64,000 nucleotides of DNA from Schistosoma mansoni (lineage: Eukaryota > Platyhelminthes > Trematoda > Strigeidida > Schistosomatidae): the NCBI RefSeq assembly GCF_000237925.1, contig NW_017386047.1:558001-622000 (forward strand), in the 5' to 3' direction. Made by a program: the position numbers and the translations under genes. The notes under the pieces were generated by a model. It ran no database searches. It was not told the origin of the DNA and saw only the letters and a list, made by a program, of their open reading frames with translations. Positions 42,701-52,492 of this stretch are shown here, piece after piece. Position 1 is the first letter of the stretch, and every line of letters starts with the position of its first letter.

Positions 42701-43720
42701 CTTCTGACCACTATAAGCAACTATGCAGGCATGTTGGGGATGCGATTCTCTCTCTCGAAGTGCAAAATGTTACTTCAGGATTGGGTTGCATCGACACCTG
42801 AACTAATGATAGGGAGTGAAGTAGTTGAGCGTGTAGACCACTTCACTTATCTTGGGAGTCTCATCAGCCCTTGTGGTCTGGTATGTGACGAAATCTCAGC
42901 ACGGATACAGAAGGCTCGTCTAGCTTTCGCCAACTCGCGTCATTTATGGCGTAGGCGAGATATCCGTCTAGCAACCAAAGGACGGGTTTACTGTGCAGCA
43001 GTTCGCTCCGTCCTACTTTATGGCAGTGAAACATGGCCAATAAGAGTAGAGGATATTCGTAGGCTACTAGTGTTCGATCATAGGTGTCTTCGAAGCATTG
43101 CTCGTATATCCTGGGACCACCGGGTAAGTAATGCAGTTGTTAGGAAACGGGTACTAGGTAAGGATGGCAAATCGATTGATGAAGTAGTGAAACTTCATCA
43201 GTTGAGATGGCTGGGACATGTGTTACGTATGCCCGACCACCGACTGCCCCGATGTGCAATGTTTCATGGTGTAGGAGTAGGTTGGAAGAAAGCTAGGGGT
43301 GGCCAGACCAAAACGTGGCACAAATCAATGAAGTCACTGACAAGTGGACTGGGCCATGTTGGTAGGTGTAGACTACCTGGTTGGGATTCGCGAGATGATA
43401 GCAACCGATGGTTAGAGACCTTGAATGACATGGCTCAAAATCGTTTGCAATGGCGAAGGTGCATCCACTCTTTGTGTTCTACCAAATTCTAATCTTCTGA
43501 ATTCCTCATGTCCTTATCTTTTTCTCTTTCCAAATTTTTTTCACTGTACTATACTCCTTCAATAATTTCTTCAAACCCTAATCTTTTGGATTTCTGATTA
43601 TACTTCTACTACTTCTACCACTATGGGATTTGAATCGACAACTGCATCTCTGTGCTAATGTGGTATGGCAACTCGAAGTGATGTACGTACGTACGAAGTT
43701 CTACGTTGTGACTGACTGAC
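39781..43720 (+). mobile_element. RTE-A LINE, full length, in the SPR intron
   Basis: 3940 bp with a perfect 14-bp target duplication (tgataaaatttaga) at 39767-39780 and 43721-43734. A GC-richer 5' leader starting 'cccgaccgttgctgctacc' is followed by one ORF, a 3' UTR with a (cgta)n palindrome, and a (tgac)n tail. Single-ORF structure, size and tail fit the RTE clade (SR2-like, from memory). It lies in the same orientation as SPR. Confidence 0.92.
40118..43492 (+). pseudogene. RTE-A endonuclease-reverse transcriptase ORF with two in-frame stops
   Basis: A single frame from ATG 40118 to the stop at 43492, interrupted at 40349-40351 and 42599-42601. The first stop may lie outside the true protein: the fragment at 60678 has the same taa there, so it may be family-wide. 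The second (TAA just after 'EIALSSA') separates RT motif 'SGVRQGCPLSPFLFN' from catalytic 'YADD' and is disabling. Endonuclease motifs: 'IGTFNVRTLCQIG', 'CVSETRIQD', 'AGDFNAQVG' and 'SDSDHALV'. Other RT motifs: 'KRGGAAGPDRLTPEIFK' and 'VVFLDLKAAFDSVD'. The C-terminal region contains 'LRWLGHVLRMPDHRLPR'. Confidence 0.88.
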
Positions 43721-43744
43721 TGATAAAATTTAGATCCCGGAAAA

Positions 43745-43985
43745 AAATTAAATTGCACAAAGTTACCATACCACATCAGTACAGAAAGACAGAATTAACA
43801 AACAAGTAACGACGTTAATAGTATCAGTATCTGTTAAAGAGAATGAATAAATATAAAGAATGTTGTTCGAAAAAGAACGGATGAAGGGGATGTTTGAAAG
43901 TATATTGGAACTAAAAATCTCAAGCGAAGAAGGTAAAGAGTGAATGCAATAAAAGCTCAATAATTGAAACTATATCTATATCAAT
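43745..43985 (-). mobile_element. Old RTE-A-like 3' end
   Basis: On the minus strand the word pattern around 'taccataccacatcag' matches the RTE-A 3' UTR, then fades. Heavily diverged. Confidence 0.45.
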
Positions 43986-44071
43986 TATTTGGCAATTTTC
44001 CTAGCTATGTACGCCTTATATGGTTTATAACAAAATACAGCCAATAATATTTTTTTGTAGTGCGTATATGC

Positions 44072-44410
44072 CCCCATATGCCCTGGTACGGCCGAGAGTG
44101 AGGAGAGTCCGCTCTCCCTCTCGAAATGCTCTCATATGGCCACGCGTATATAACATCTGCCAGGGAAGTCCTACTCACTGCCTTCTCGTGGCGGGGGTGT
44201 TGTTTACGAAACTTCACAAGACGGAAAGCGAATGTCCGCCGCTTTAACCGGGTTGCTGGACACGGCGAGTTCACCTGGGGGAGTTGGAAAACCCTGATTC
44301 CAAACCAATGGTGTATATGGGCTCCAGTATTCTGAAGAGACAAATGGCGTATGAATCAATCGTTGATCATCGGTTACCATGGGACTGCATCTCCTTACAA
44401 TGCTCCACGA
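44072..44410 (+). mobile_element. SHORT-R copy 5, 3'-truncated
   Basis: Matches the family from 'atgccctggtacggccgaga' to the 'ctgcatctcc' block, then ends without a tail. In the SPR intron. Confidence 0.85.
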
Positions 44411-44889
44411 AACGAAATTATTTTTCTTTATGTTTCATATTTCGTACGAAGTTATTACGTAGTTATGTCTATATTCTTGTTATCATATCTGTGTCTTGTT
44501 AACTTATGATCTTCATCCATGCATATTTGCTAACATTCTACAGATCTTTATTTAGGAACTCTTCCCATCAATTATGGGTTTCCCGATCTAGTTAATTGTT
44601 TTGATTATTAAAATGTATCTTTCAAAAATATCCTACTCCTGGCCATTTATCCCATAATTTTACCTTTTCGTTCTTTCTATTTATGTGAAATATTGTTATT
44701 ACACTATGTGGATCGTGCATTCTTCATTCTGATACTCTGTTGTACTGAAAACTTTATGTTAAAGTAGTTTTTAATACAACCTAAATGGCCGATGTTATTG
44801 TCAACATCTTTCAAATGTAATACTCAAAAGACAAACAGAATAGATGATAATGGTTGGTAGAAACAAAAGTAGAAGTGTTGCACTTAGGT
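44411..44889. other. SPR intron sequence, nothing recognised
   Basis: AT-rich, no exon or identifiable repeat. Confidence 0.5.
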
Positions 44890-45170
44890 GGTCAGTCATA
44901 TGCAACGTATAAACTGAAATATATGTACATCAGTTCAAATTGTCACACCTTACCAATACAGCTAAATAGGGTTATTAAAAGAAATTTCAGAGTAGTGAAA
45001 GCAGTAACAGTATCAATGGTAGGGGAGAAGATTAGGCATAAATACAGTAAACCTAGGTAAAAGAAAAAGTTCACTGGATAATATGCATAAGATGATTTTA
45101 AAACTCAAGATCTAGGGCAAAATAAAGAACGAATACATCTGCACTATTACGACAGATTTTAAGCCATGTT
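44890..45170 (-). mobile_element. Old RTE 3'-end relic
   Basis: Shares diverged words with 59640-60000 (for example 'ttaaaactcaag' followed by 'gaatacatctgca'), which itself joins to RTE-A-like coding sequence. Both are probably remnants of an old RTE subfamily. Confidence 0.35.
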
Positions 45171-45287
45171 ACCCATTATCTCCGATTACTATTTACCAAA
45201 ACTATACAAATTTCAACCAAGTTATTTGGATCTATCTGTACGATTCAGTTCAACAATCAATTATTTCATGGATTTTATTTTTCATAT

Positions 45288-46104
45288 AGACTGTGCTGAG
45301 ATATTGCAGCTGGATGATTTAGACTTCAAAGATAATCTGGCTCTTCTATCACACACGCAACAAAAAATGCAGGAGAAGACGACCAGTGTAGCAGCAGTAG
45401 GTCTCAATATAAACAAAGGGAAAAGCAAGACTCTCCGATACAATGCAACATGCACCAATCGAATTACACTTGACGGAGAAGCTTTGGAGGATATGAAAAC
45501 CTTCACATATCTGGGCAACATGATTGATGAACATGGTGGATCTGATGCAGATGTGAGGGCGAGGACCCGCAAAGCAAGAGCAGCATATTTACAACCAAAG
45601 AACATCTGGAACTCAAAACAATTGTCAACCAACACCAAGATCAGAATTTTCAATACAAATGTCAAGACAGTTCTACTGTATGGAACGGAGACGTGGAGAA
45701 CTACGAAAGCCATCATCCAGAAGATACATGTGTTTATTAACGGCTGTCTACGCAAGATACTTCGGATCCGCTGGCCAGACACTATCAGCAACAAATTACT
45801 GTGGGAGACAACAAACCAGATTCCAGAGGAGGAAAAAATCAGGAAGAAGCGCTGGAAGTGGATTGGGCACACCTTGAGGAAATCACCTAATTGCGTCACA
45901 AGACAAGCCCTCACATGGAATCCTGAAGGTCAAAGGAGAAGAGGAAGACCAAAGAACACATTACGCCGAGAAATAGAGACAGACATGAGAAGAATGAACA
46001 AGAACTGGATAGAACTAGAAAAGAAGGCCCAGTACGGAGTGGGTTGGAGAATGCTGGTCGGCGGCTTATGCTCCATTGTGAGTAACAGACGTAAGTAAGT
46101 AGGT
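45288..46104 (+). mobile_element. RTE-C LINE, 5'-truncated
   Basis: Encodes the RT palm-to-C-terminus of a third RTE family: '[17 protein letters not shown]', '[19 protein letters not shown]', '[15 protein letters not shown]', '[12 protein letters not shown]' and a terminal 'SNRRK'. The open frame runs on to 46098. The catalytic FADD reads FKDN ('[10 protein letters not shown]'), so the enzyme is dead. A (taag)n tail follows. In the SPR intron, same orientation. Confidence 0.85.
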
Positions 46105-46224
46105 AAAAAGTGTCGAGATATAATTATAATATTTCTGTAGTCATCTTTAATTAGTAATGTTTGTTAAAACAATAACTACTTTAAAGCTATTTATTTATAT
46201 TACTTATTATTCATTATAATGTCT

Positions 46225-46430
46225 TATTACTTACTTACGCCTGTTACCCCTCGTGGAGGAGCACAGGCCACCCACCAGCATTCTCCGCCTGTAGCTCTTC
46301 TAGAGTTACTGCCGGTTCCAAGCCCGGGCAAAGGATGAGGGTTAGGCATGGGGTTAGCGACCCCATCCCGTATAAAGAATAAATCGCTAAAAAAACGCTG
46401 ACCAGAAAAACAATATAGTGTCTCATAAAT
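46225..46430. mobile_element. RTE-C end fragments in head-to-head arrangement
   Basis: 46225-46283 is the RTE-C 3' end on the minus strand (tail 'acttacttacgcctgtta'). 46284-46430 is the RTE-C 5' leader on the plus strand ('ggttaggcatggggttagcg', 'accccatcccgta'), the same leader as at 47971. Confidence 0.6.
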
Positions 46431-46434
46431 AAAC

Positions 46435-46605
46435 AAGTGTTCTGACGCGGGACTGGTCGGTCCTGGGTTCGAATCTCGCGAGTGCGGGATCGTGGATGCG
46501 CACTGCCACTGAGGAGTTTCACAATAGGACAAAACAACCGTCCAGTGCTTCCAGTTTTTCTACAGTGGTCTAGCTTCAATTGACTCATGATTTCAAGTAT
46601 AAATA
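46435..46605 (+). mobile_element. Hammerhead SINE, 5'-truncated, ribozyme core damaged
   Basis: Has a perfect B box ('gggttcgaatctc') but lacks the A box. The hammerhead segment keeps CTGAGGA and the GTCCAGTGC arm, but the GAAAC box reads AAAAC and helix II is weakened. Body and tail match 50684-50900. It lies about 60 bp before SPR exon 2. Confidence 0.75.
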
Positions 46606-46664
46606 AACAAATTGTTTAAATTTATGTAAATAATTCAATGCCTTTCTTCTTTCTTCTTGTATAG

Positions 46665-47420
46665 ATGTATGCTTCATTGTCAACTAATTCTGAAATGAAA
46701 TTAACTATCCTAGTTTCAACATCATCACTTGATATGTCCAATGCTAATAAAGAAAATTTACTCAATGATTTAAACCCCTTATTTCAATTAGCTTCATCAT
46801 ATCCTATTAAATCGAATATTCAATGTCAATGGAATATGCTTGTACATAATGCAGCTACATTAGGTAATATCCATTCAAAATCATATGAACGTTTTAATAT
46901 TGATGCGTTAGATACTTATTATCATACTAATTTAACTATACCAATCTTATTAACTAGTTTATTTGTAGACTATTTTACATCTTATCATCAACCTATTACA
47001 ATTGTGAATATATCTAGTTTAGCAGCGGATCAACCATTTCCATGTATGTCAGATTATTGTATTAGTAAAGCAGCTAGACAAATGTATTTTAAATGTTTAC
47101 CTATAGATAATCCATCATTAGCTGTATTAAATTATTCTCCAGGACCGTTAAATACAAATATGTTGAAAGAACTAATAGAAAATCATGGGAATCTACAAAC
47201 TCGAAATGAATTCAGCGAAATGAAAATGAATGGTAAAATAATTGAACCAAATGAATCAGCACGTGTTTGTATAGGATGGCTTAAACGACAAATTCCAATA
47301 GAACCATCTATCATAAATTCTATACCTCGATTAATACATTGTTCAATACATGATAAAGATTATCTAAATGTATGGTTAGGTTTACGTTTAGATTATTATG
47401 ATGCTGTTGGTAAAGTTTAG
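46665..47420 (+). CDS. SPR: Sepiapterin reductase, coding exon 2 (to stop)
   Basis: Short-chain dehydrogenase that makes tetrahydrobiopterin, the cofactor for aromatic amino acid hydroxylases and so for serotonin and catecholamine synthesis. The acceptor is TTGTATAG and the phase (0) matches exon 1. Motifs, numbered in the joined 326-residue product: 'LVHNAATLG' (equivalent of NNAG, near 135), catalytic Ser in 'NISSL' (192-193), Tyr206 and Lys210 in 'DYCISKAARQM', and 'LNYSPGPLNTNM', which is diagnostic of sepiapterin reductase. It is longer than the human protein (about 261 residues) because of an extended N-terminus and inserts. A possible AATAAA lies at 47779. Confidence 0.93.
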   Translation: MYASLSTNSEMKLTILVSTSSLDMSNANKENLLNDLNPLFQLASSYPIKSNIQCQWNMLVHNAATLGNIHSKSYERFNIDALDTYYHTNLTIPILLTSLFVDYFTSYHQPITIVNISSLAADQPFPCMSDYCISKAARQMYFKCLPIDNPSLAVLNYSPGPLNTNMLKELIENHGNLQTRNEFSEMKMNGKIIEPNESARVCIGWLKRQIPIEPSIINSIPRLIHCSIHDKDYLNVWLGLRLDYYDAVGKV

Positions 47421-47634
47421 AAAAAAAAGAAAGTAGACCATCAGATAGATTGTCAATAGAGAACTTCTCATATGAGTTCATTTTCTGATCTGCGTCATTT
47501 GAAAATAAACTGTAGCTACCGCTTCTCTTTACCTTCTGATTTGATGCACCGTTAAGATTTGTATTATAACGATTATCGAAGTGAACGATTAGCGAAGCAC
47601 ACAGCACTACAACAGATATGAATAGTATATTCAT
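47320..47634 (-). CDS. Small predicted secreted protein (hypothetical)
   Basis: 104 codons. The N-terminus 'MNILFISVVVLCASLIVHF' has the form of a signal peptide. A dibasic site follows ('NQKVKR|SGSYSLF'), then an amphipathic C-terminal half. The last 33 codons run antisense to the end of the SPR coding exon, so the true 3' end may be spliced away earlier. I recognise no family. The layout (signal, KR site, short mature part) would suit a secreted peptide, but a chance ORF cannot be excluded. Confidence 0.3.
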   Translation of the reverse strand: MNILFISVVVLCASLIVHFDNRYNTNLNGASNQKVKRSGSYSLFSNDADQKMNSYEKFSIDNLSDGLLSFFSKLYQQHHNNLNVNLTIHLDNLYHVLNNVLIEV

Positions 47635-47778
47635 GTAAGTGTTAACTATTCACTATCACAAAACTAATAACTTCGTAACCAGTATTTATTCTTTTGTCAT
47701 CTATCTCTTTCATTATTGCCGTTTAAGCTTGATGTGTGTATGAATTCTTATGTTATACTTATATTTCAATATATCTCT

Positions 47779-47784
47779 AATAAA
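47779..47784 (+). terminator. Possible SPR poly(A) signal
   Basis: AATAAA about 360 bp after the SPR stop, in AT-rich sequence. Plausible but not unique in such DNA. Confidence 0.4.
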
Positions 47785-47970
47785 AAAGTTAGCGATCTAA
47801 AATGTAGCTCGCTTTTTTTTCTCTTTTTCATAAATTAAGAATGTTTAGAATCGATTTTATTCTATCTCCACCTTTTTGGAAGCTTACAAAACACTTGATG
47901 TATCTTTCAAACCTATCATTGCTTGGATGTATATTCAATTGTATAATATCGTAATTTATTACTATACTGG

Positions 47971-48294
47971 AACTCCGCCTGTAGTTCCTCTGGAGGTTTC
48001 TGCCGGTCCCAAGCCCAGGTAAAGGAGGAGGGTTAGGCATGGGGTTAGCGACCCCATCCCGTAGAAAACCAACTCGCTAAAAAACGCTAACCAGAAAAAA
48101 TTACTCAAACCATTTAAACTCTGCCCTGGGAGTAGAAGGAATAATTATGACGTCTCATGATGAAAGCCGAGTTCCTTCGGAAGTCATGAGGTCGATGCAC
48201 CTTTTGACAACCAGATTTCCCAGGACAGAGTGGGTTGGAGAATGCTGGTCGGCGGCCCATGCTCCATTGGAAGTAACAGGCGTAAGTAAGTAGA
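47971..48294 (+). mobile_element. Short RTE-C derivative (5' leader joined to 3' end)
   Basis: About 320 bp. It begins with the RTE-C 5' leader ('ctccgcctgtagttcctctg', 'ggttaggcatggggttagcg'), passes through a short block ('gaaagccgagttccttcgg') and ends with the RTE-C 3' end ('gagtgggttggagaatgctg' and tail 'cgtaagtaagtag'). All coding sequence between is missing. It looks like a non-autonomous deletion derivative. Confidence 0.7.
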
Positions 48295-48944
48295 TCGAAT
48301 GATTATTTTTATTGCTTTTGCTCAACAAAAAAATTAGAAATTCTCAGATTTATCTAAAACTCATTATAGTAGGTAGGAATGAACACCAACGTTAAAAGGT
48401 GAAAACATCCATTAATATAATTTGCTTAATGTAGAGAAATTGAGTAGTAGCATTTATGAGTTATTACAAACACTGTAATCAGTCATTGAAGTTTTGGTTT
48501 TTCTAATCAATTCTGAAGTACACTTCTTATATGAAGAATAAGGTAACTGCTAGTCAACTCCTGAGATTGAAATATAGTTCAGACGGACTTTGAACCTAAA
48601 GCGTACTGGTTTAAAGCTGACAGTCTTGGTTGCTAATCAATCGCATCACATATAGTTCAAGAGTATATTGGTCTCGCTTGCTACTTTTCACGATAAAGTT
48701 GAACGGAGAGTTGATTACAGAATAAAAATGTGATTTATATACTTGTTCAACCTAATTCATACCATTAGACATATAGTAAAAGTTAGCAAAGATTGTCTTA
48801 AAATATTACAGAGAAATGTAAAATGCCTGGAAATGTTTAATTTTACTTAATATTACAAGGAAATAGAACATGAGTTGATTAGTCATCATCAGATGCCTCG
48901 AACCATCAATTTAGTTTAGATCAGTTCTTGCCTGTGTTGGATCC
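48295..48944. other. Unassigned AT-rich sequence
   Basis: No recognised gene or repeat. Confidence 0.5.
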
Positions 48945-49190
48945 ATGCTATCTTACTTACGTCTTTTACCCCTCGTTGACGAGCATAGGCTACACACCAG
49001 CATTCTTCATCCAAAACTGTCCTGGGCAATTCTTTCCAGTTGCTATTCATCCTTTTCATGTTTGCTTCCATTTACCGAAGCAGTGTGTTCTTTGGCCTTC
49101 CTCTTTTCCGTTTCCTTTCAGAATTCCAAGATAGCGCTTACCTCGTAATGCAGTTTGATGACTTCCGTAATGTATGTCCTCTCCACTTCT
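48945..49190 (-). mobile_element. Diverged RTE-C 3' end
   Basis: On the minus strand the sequence reads as a diverged RTE-C C-terminus ('gaatgctggtgtgtagcct') and tail ('gacgtaagtaagat'). Frame not preserved. Confidence 0.6.
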
Positions 49191-49191
49191 G

Positions 49192-49759
49192 TTACGTCCT
49201 TGATCTGTCTACTTACTTTCGTGCCGAGGATAACTTGTCTAAGGTAGATTAAGACCTTGAAGCGATTGACTGACTGGCTTAACCTTGAGGCTAGTATACG
49301 TGAGTTCGAAGTGGGGTAGAGAGACGAAAACTATTCTACCACCCGATTGGCTGAAAAGCGCGCAAAAGAGAGAAGACAAGACAACTGGAACACTACTCGA
49401 TTTATTCCCAAATCCGATCTGGTACCCGATTTCAGATAAGTGTAAAAAATACATGAATAAATAGACGACTAACCCGATCACAACGTACAACAATTAGGAA
49501 AATAAAATTATCTTCAAAACTGGGGGATGAGATTAGAAAATAGAGTACAGAAGGCTACATCTTAATTACAATAGCTTTGGAACGAACGGAAAAGGCTATG
49601 GCAGTGAATCATACACCAAACGAAAGCTAATGATCTGTAAAGTAGATTAGGGACAAAAGTAAATGTTACTGTTATACAAGCTTTGAATTAAATGAAATAA
49701 CGTCCGCAAAAATATCTTCCGTAGTTTTTCAAGGCTTCCTATTTCTCTGTTCAAATCAA
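49192..49759. repeat. Unclassified dispersed repeat D, copy 1
   Basis: About 570 bp, clearly homologous to 53246-53756 in the same orientation: shared starts 'ttacgtccttgatctgtcta' and 'cgtgccgaggataact', shared middle 'ccgatctggtacccgatttc', shared end 'ttctctgttca'. No coding content. It could be a solo LTR or part of a longer element; the ends are not diagnostic. Confidence 0.8.
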
Positions 49760-50173
49760 CTTCCAATGTCTTTTCCTAATTTCCTCTTCAGATGTAAGCT
49801 GCTTTGTCTTTTCCCATAGTATTCATGCTATCTGATAGTTAATAAATGGATTATCAAAATGTTACAACCAATATGTTATCAACAGAAAAGCAAGTTTGTA
49901 TAGTTTAAGCGTCAACCATAATCCAAATACAATGGGAAATGTGTATGTTTGTTGAATGATTTCATTGAATAATCAAACAGACAAACAAACAAACATTTCC
50001 TTTCTATAATGACATTCTAATCTTAGATAAGCTCAATTTGAAAAGACTAAAAATAATCAAATGAGTTGATCGTTAAGAAAGATTATTCTTGAATAAATTA
50101 GAAAACAGAACATTTCTAGCTCAATTAGAAATGGGATGAACTTTTCTACAAAAGGGAAATAAATCAGAATGGG

Positions 50174-50368
50174 TTTTGTGGAGATTTCAGTATTTTCATA
50201 GTTGGAATCATGAATCAATTGAAGCTAGACCACCATGGAAAATCTGGAAGCAATGGACGGCCGTTTCATCCTATTATGGGACTCCTCAGTAGTACGCATC
50301 CACGATCCCGCACTCGCGAGATTCGAACCCATGACCTACCAGTCTCGCGCCAGGGCACTGAGACATCA
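50174..50368 (-). mobile_element. Hammerhead SINE in tandem unit 1
   Basis: Minus-strand SINE with B box 'gggttcgaatctc' and hammerhead core CTGAGGA...GGATGAAAC...GTC. Helix III arms (gtacta / cattgc) no longer pair fully, so cleavage is doubtful. The A-box region is shortened. Confidence 0.85.
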
Positions 50369-50683
50369 TCAAACGGTGTTAATGTCTAATTTCAACCAAT
50401 CCACGATGTTTTTGAGCAACCGTTCACCAATTGTCTTCAATGAGTTGATATCTCTACAACAGACTTGTTTGAACTCCACCAATGTGTTTAACAGGAAAGC
50501 AAGTTTGTATAATCAAACAAACAAACAAACATTTCCTTTTTATAATGACATTCTAATCTCAGATAAATTCAATCTGAAAAGAATAAAATAATCAAATGAA
50601 TTGATCATTAAGAAAAAAACTAGCTCGATTAGAAATAGGGTGAACGTTTTTCTATTCTACAAAAGGGAAATAGATCAGAATGG

Positions 50684-50900
50684 GTTTTGTGGAGATTTCA
50701 GTATTTTCATAGTTGAAATTATGAGTCAATTGAAGCTAGACCACCATGGGAAACGTGAAAGCACTGGACGGCCGTTTCATCCTATTATGGGACTCCTCAG
50801 CAGTGCGCATCCACGATCCCGCCTCGCGAGCGAGATTTGAACCTAGGACCTACCAGTCTCGAGCCGGAACACTTAACCGATAGACCACTGAGTCGGCCGG
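50684..50900 (-). mobile_element. Hammerhead SINE in tandem unit 2, most complete copy
   Basis: 217 bp on the minus strand: tRNA-like head with A box ('tggtctatcggttaag') and B box ('ggttcaaatctc'), hammerhead, conserved body ('ccatggtggtctagcttcaa') and tail ('gaaaatactgaaatctcc'). Matches the schistosome Sm-alpha family as I know it. Transcribed by Pol III from the internal promoter if active. Confidence 0.88.
50761..50806 (-). ncRNA. Hammerhead ribozyme, apparently intact
   Basis: On the minus strand 46 nt fit a complete hammerhead: helix III 5' arm GCACTG; core CTGAGGA; helix II GTCC...GGAT with loop CATAATA; core GAAAC; a minimal helix I from ACGGCCGT; cleavage triplet GTC; and helix III 3' arm CAGTGC, which pairs perfectly with the 5' arm. 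Every invariant core base is present. Schistosome SINE-like satellites are known to encode active hammerheads. Confidence 0.85.
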
Positions 50901-51330
50901 CATCCAACGGTGTTAATGTCTAATTTCAATCAATCCACGATGTTTTTGAGCAACTGTTCACCAATTATCTTCAGTGAGTTGATATCTCTACAACAGACTT
51001 GGTTGAACTCCACCAATGTTTTCAACAGAAAAGCAAGTTTGTTTAGTTTAAACGTCAACCATAATCCAAATACAATGTGAAGTATGTATGTTTGTTGAAT
51101 TATTTCATTGAATAGTCAAGCAATTGTAAAGACAAATAACATTTCCTTTCTATAATGTACATTCTAATCTTAGATAAGCTCAATTTGAAAAGACTAAAAA
51201 TAATCAAATGAATTGATCATTAAAGAAAAACAAACTATTCTTGAATAAATTAGAAGATAGAACATTTTTTTTTAGCTCGATTAGAAATAGGGTGAACCTT
51301 TTCTATTCTACAGAAAGGGGAAATATTCGA

Positions 51331-51745
51331 ATGGATAGATTTTCTTCAATCATCTTATCAGTTAACTATAATCATTTGATAAGTTTTTCTTCGAATCATA
51401 ATCTCTGACATGATTTCTATCCCAAATTTTATCAGAGTTATTAGCATATATTATGTACAGTGATCAAAATATTAGAAAAGTTGAAGAAGTAGCTTTGAAT
51501 TCATATCAAATTAGGTGGATATGTAGAAATTTTTAGTGACTTTATGAGGAATTCTCATTCTTAAGGTGATATCATTTAACAGTTGAATTCATAAGTGGAT
51601 CTAGGCTAAACTTTAAAGTATTGGACGGTCGTTCCAGGTTTTCAATGGTGGTGTAGCTGAGGTCGACTCGTGAATTCAACTGTTAAAATACTACAATCTA
51701 CACAAATTCCCGCTGTGATATTATTTAGTTAAATATTAGAAATTC
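51331..51745. other. AT-rich sequence with a small SINE 3' fragment
   Basis: Mostly unassigned. Around 51620-51700 a plus-strand fragment resembles the SINE body ('ggacggtcgt', 'ccaggttttc', 'aatggtggtgtagct') without its promoter or ribozyme. Confidence 0.5.
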
Positions 51746-51749
51746 AAGG

Positions 51750-52492
51750 ACAAAAGATGCCGGAGAAGATGACCAGTGTAGCGGCAACCTCAGCATCAGT
51801 AGGTCTCAACATAAACAAATGGGAAAGTGAAATTCTCTGATGCAACAAAACATGCATCAATCGAATCACACTTGACGGAGAAGCTTTGGAAGGTGTAGAA
51901 ACCTTTACATACCTGGGGAGCATCATTGATGAGCACGGTGGATCTGATACAGATGTGAAGGCGTAGATTGGCAAAACAAGAGCAGCATATCTATTGTTGA
52001 TAAACATCTGGAACTCAAAACAACTTTCAACCAACACCTAAGTCAGAATCTTCAATGCAAATGACAAAACAGCTCTACTTTGTGAGGCGGAAACCTGGAG
52101 AACTACGAAAGTCATCATCCAGAAGATGCAAGTGTTTATTAACACTTGTCTGCAAAGAATATTTTGCATGTTAGTCAGACACTGTCAGCAACAAACTACT
52201 GCGGGAGAGAAAAAACCAGATTCCAGAGGAGGAAGAAGCGCTGGAAGGGGATAGGACACACATTGAGGAAAGCACCTAACCGCGTCATAAGGCGAACTCT
52301 CACCTGGAACCCTCCAAAGCTAAATGAGAAGAGGAAGACCAAAGAACACATTACGCCGAGAAATGGAGACAGACATGAAAAGAATGAACAAAAATTGGAT
52401 AGAACTAGAAAAGAAGGCCCAGTACGGAGTGGGTTGGTGAATGCTGGCCGGCGTCTATGCTCCATTAGGAGTAACAGGCGTAAGTAAGTAAA
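51750..52492 (+). mobile_element. RTE-C LINE 3' part, decayed
   Basis: Homologous to 45360-46104 throughout ('ggagaagatgaccagtgtag' at the start, 'ggcgtaagtaagta' at the end) but with several stops and shifts. Only the last part (from about 52146) stays open. Confidence 0.8.

Larger units (their letters stand above)
49881..51330. repeat. Imperfect tandem triplication, 0.53-0.61 kb units
   Basis: Three units begin with 'aacaga/gaaagcaagtttgt' at 49881, 50490 and 51024. Each holds a (caaa)n-like stretch and a block 'cattctaatcttagataag'. Units 1 and 2 each contain a minus-strand hammerhead SINE at the same internal position, so the SINE was present before that duplication. Unit 3 ends just before the SINE position. 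Copies are about 90% alike by eye. Confidence 0.8.

Noticed and set aside
45282-45914. 210-codon minus-strand ORF
   Set aside because: Antisense shadow of the RTE-C reverse transcriptase.
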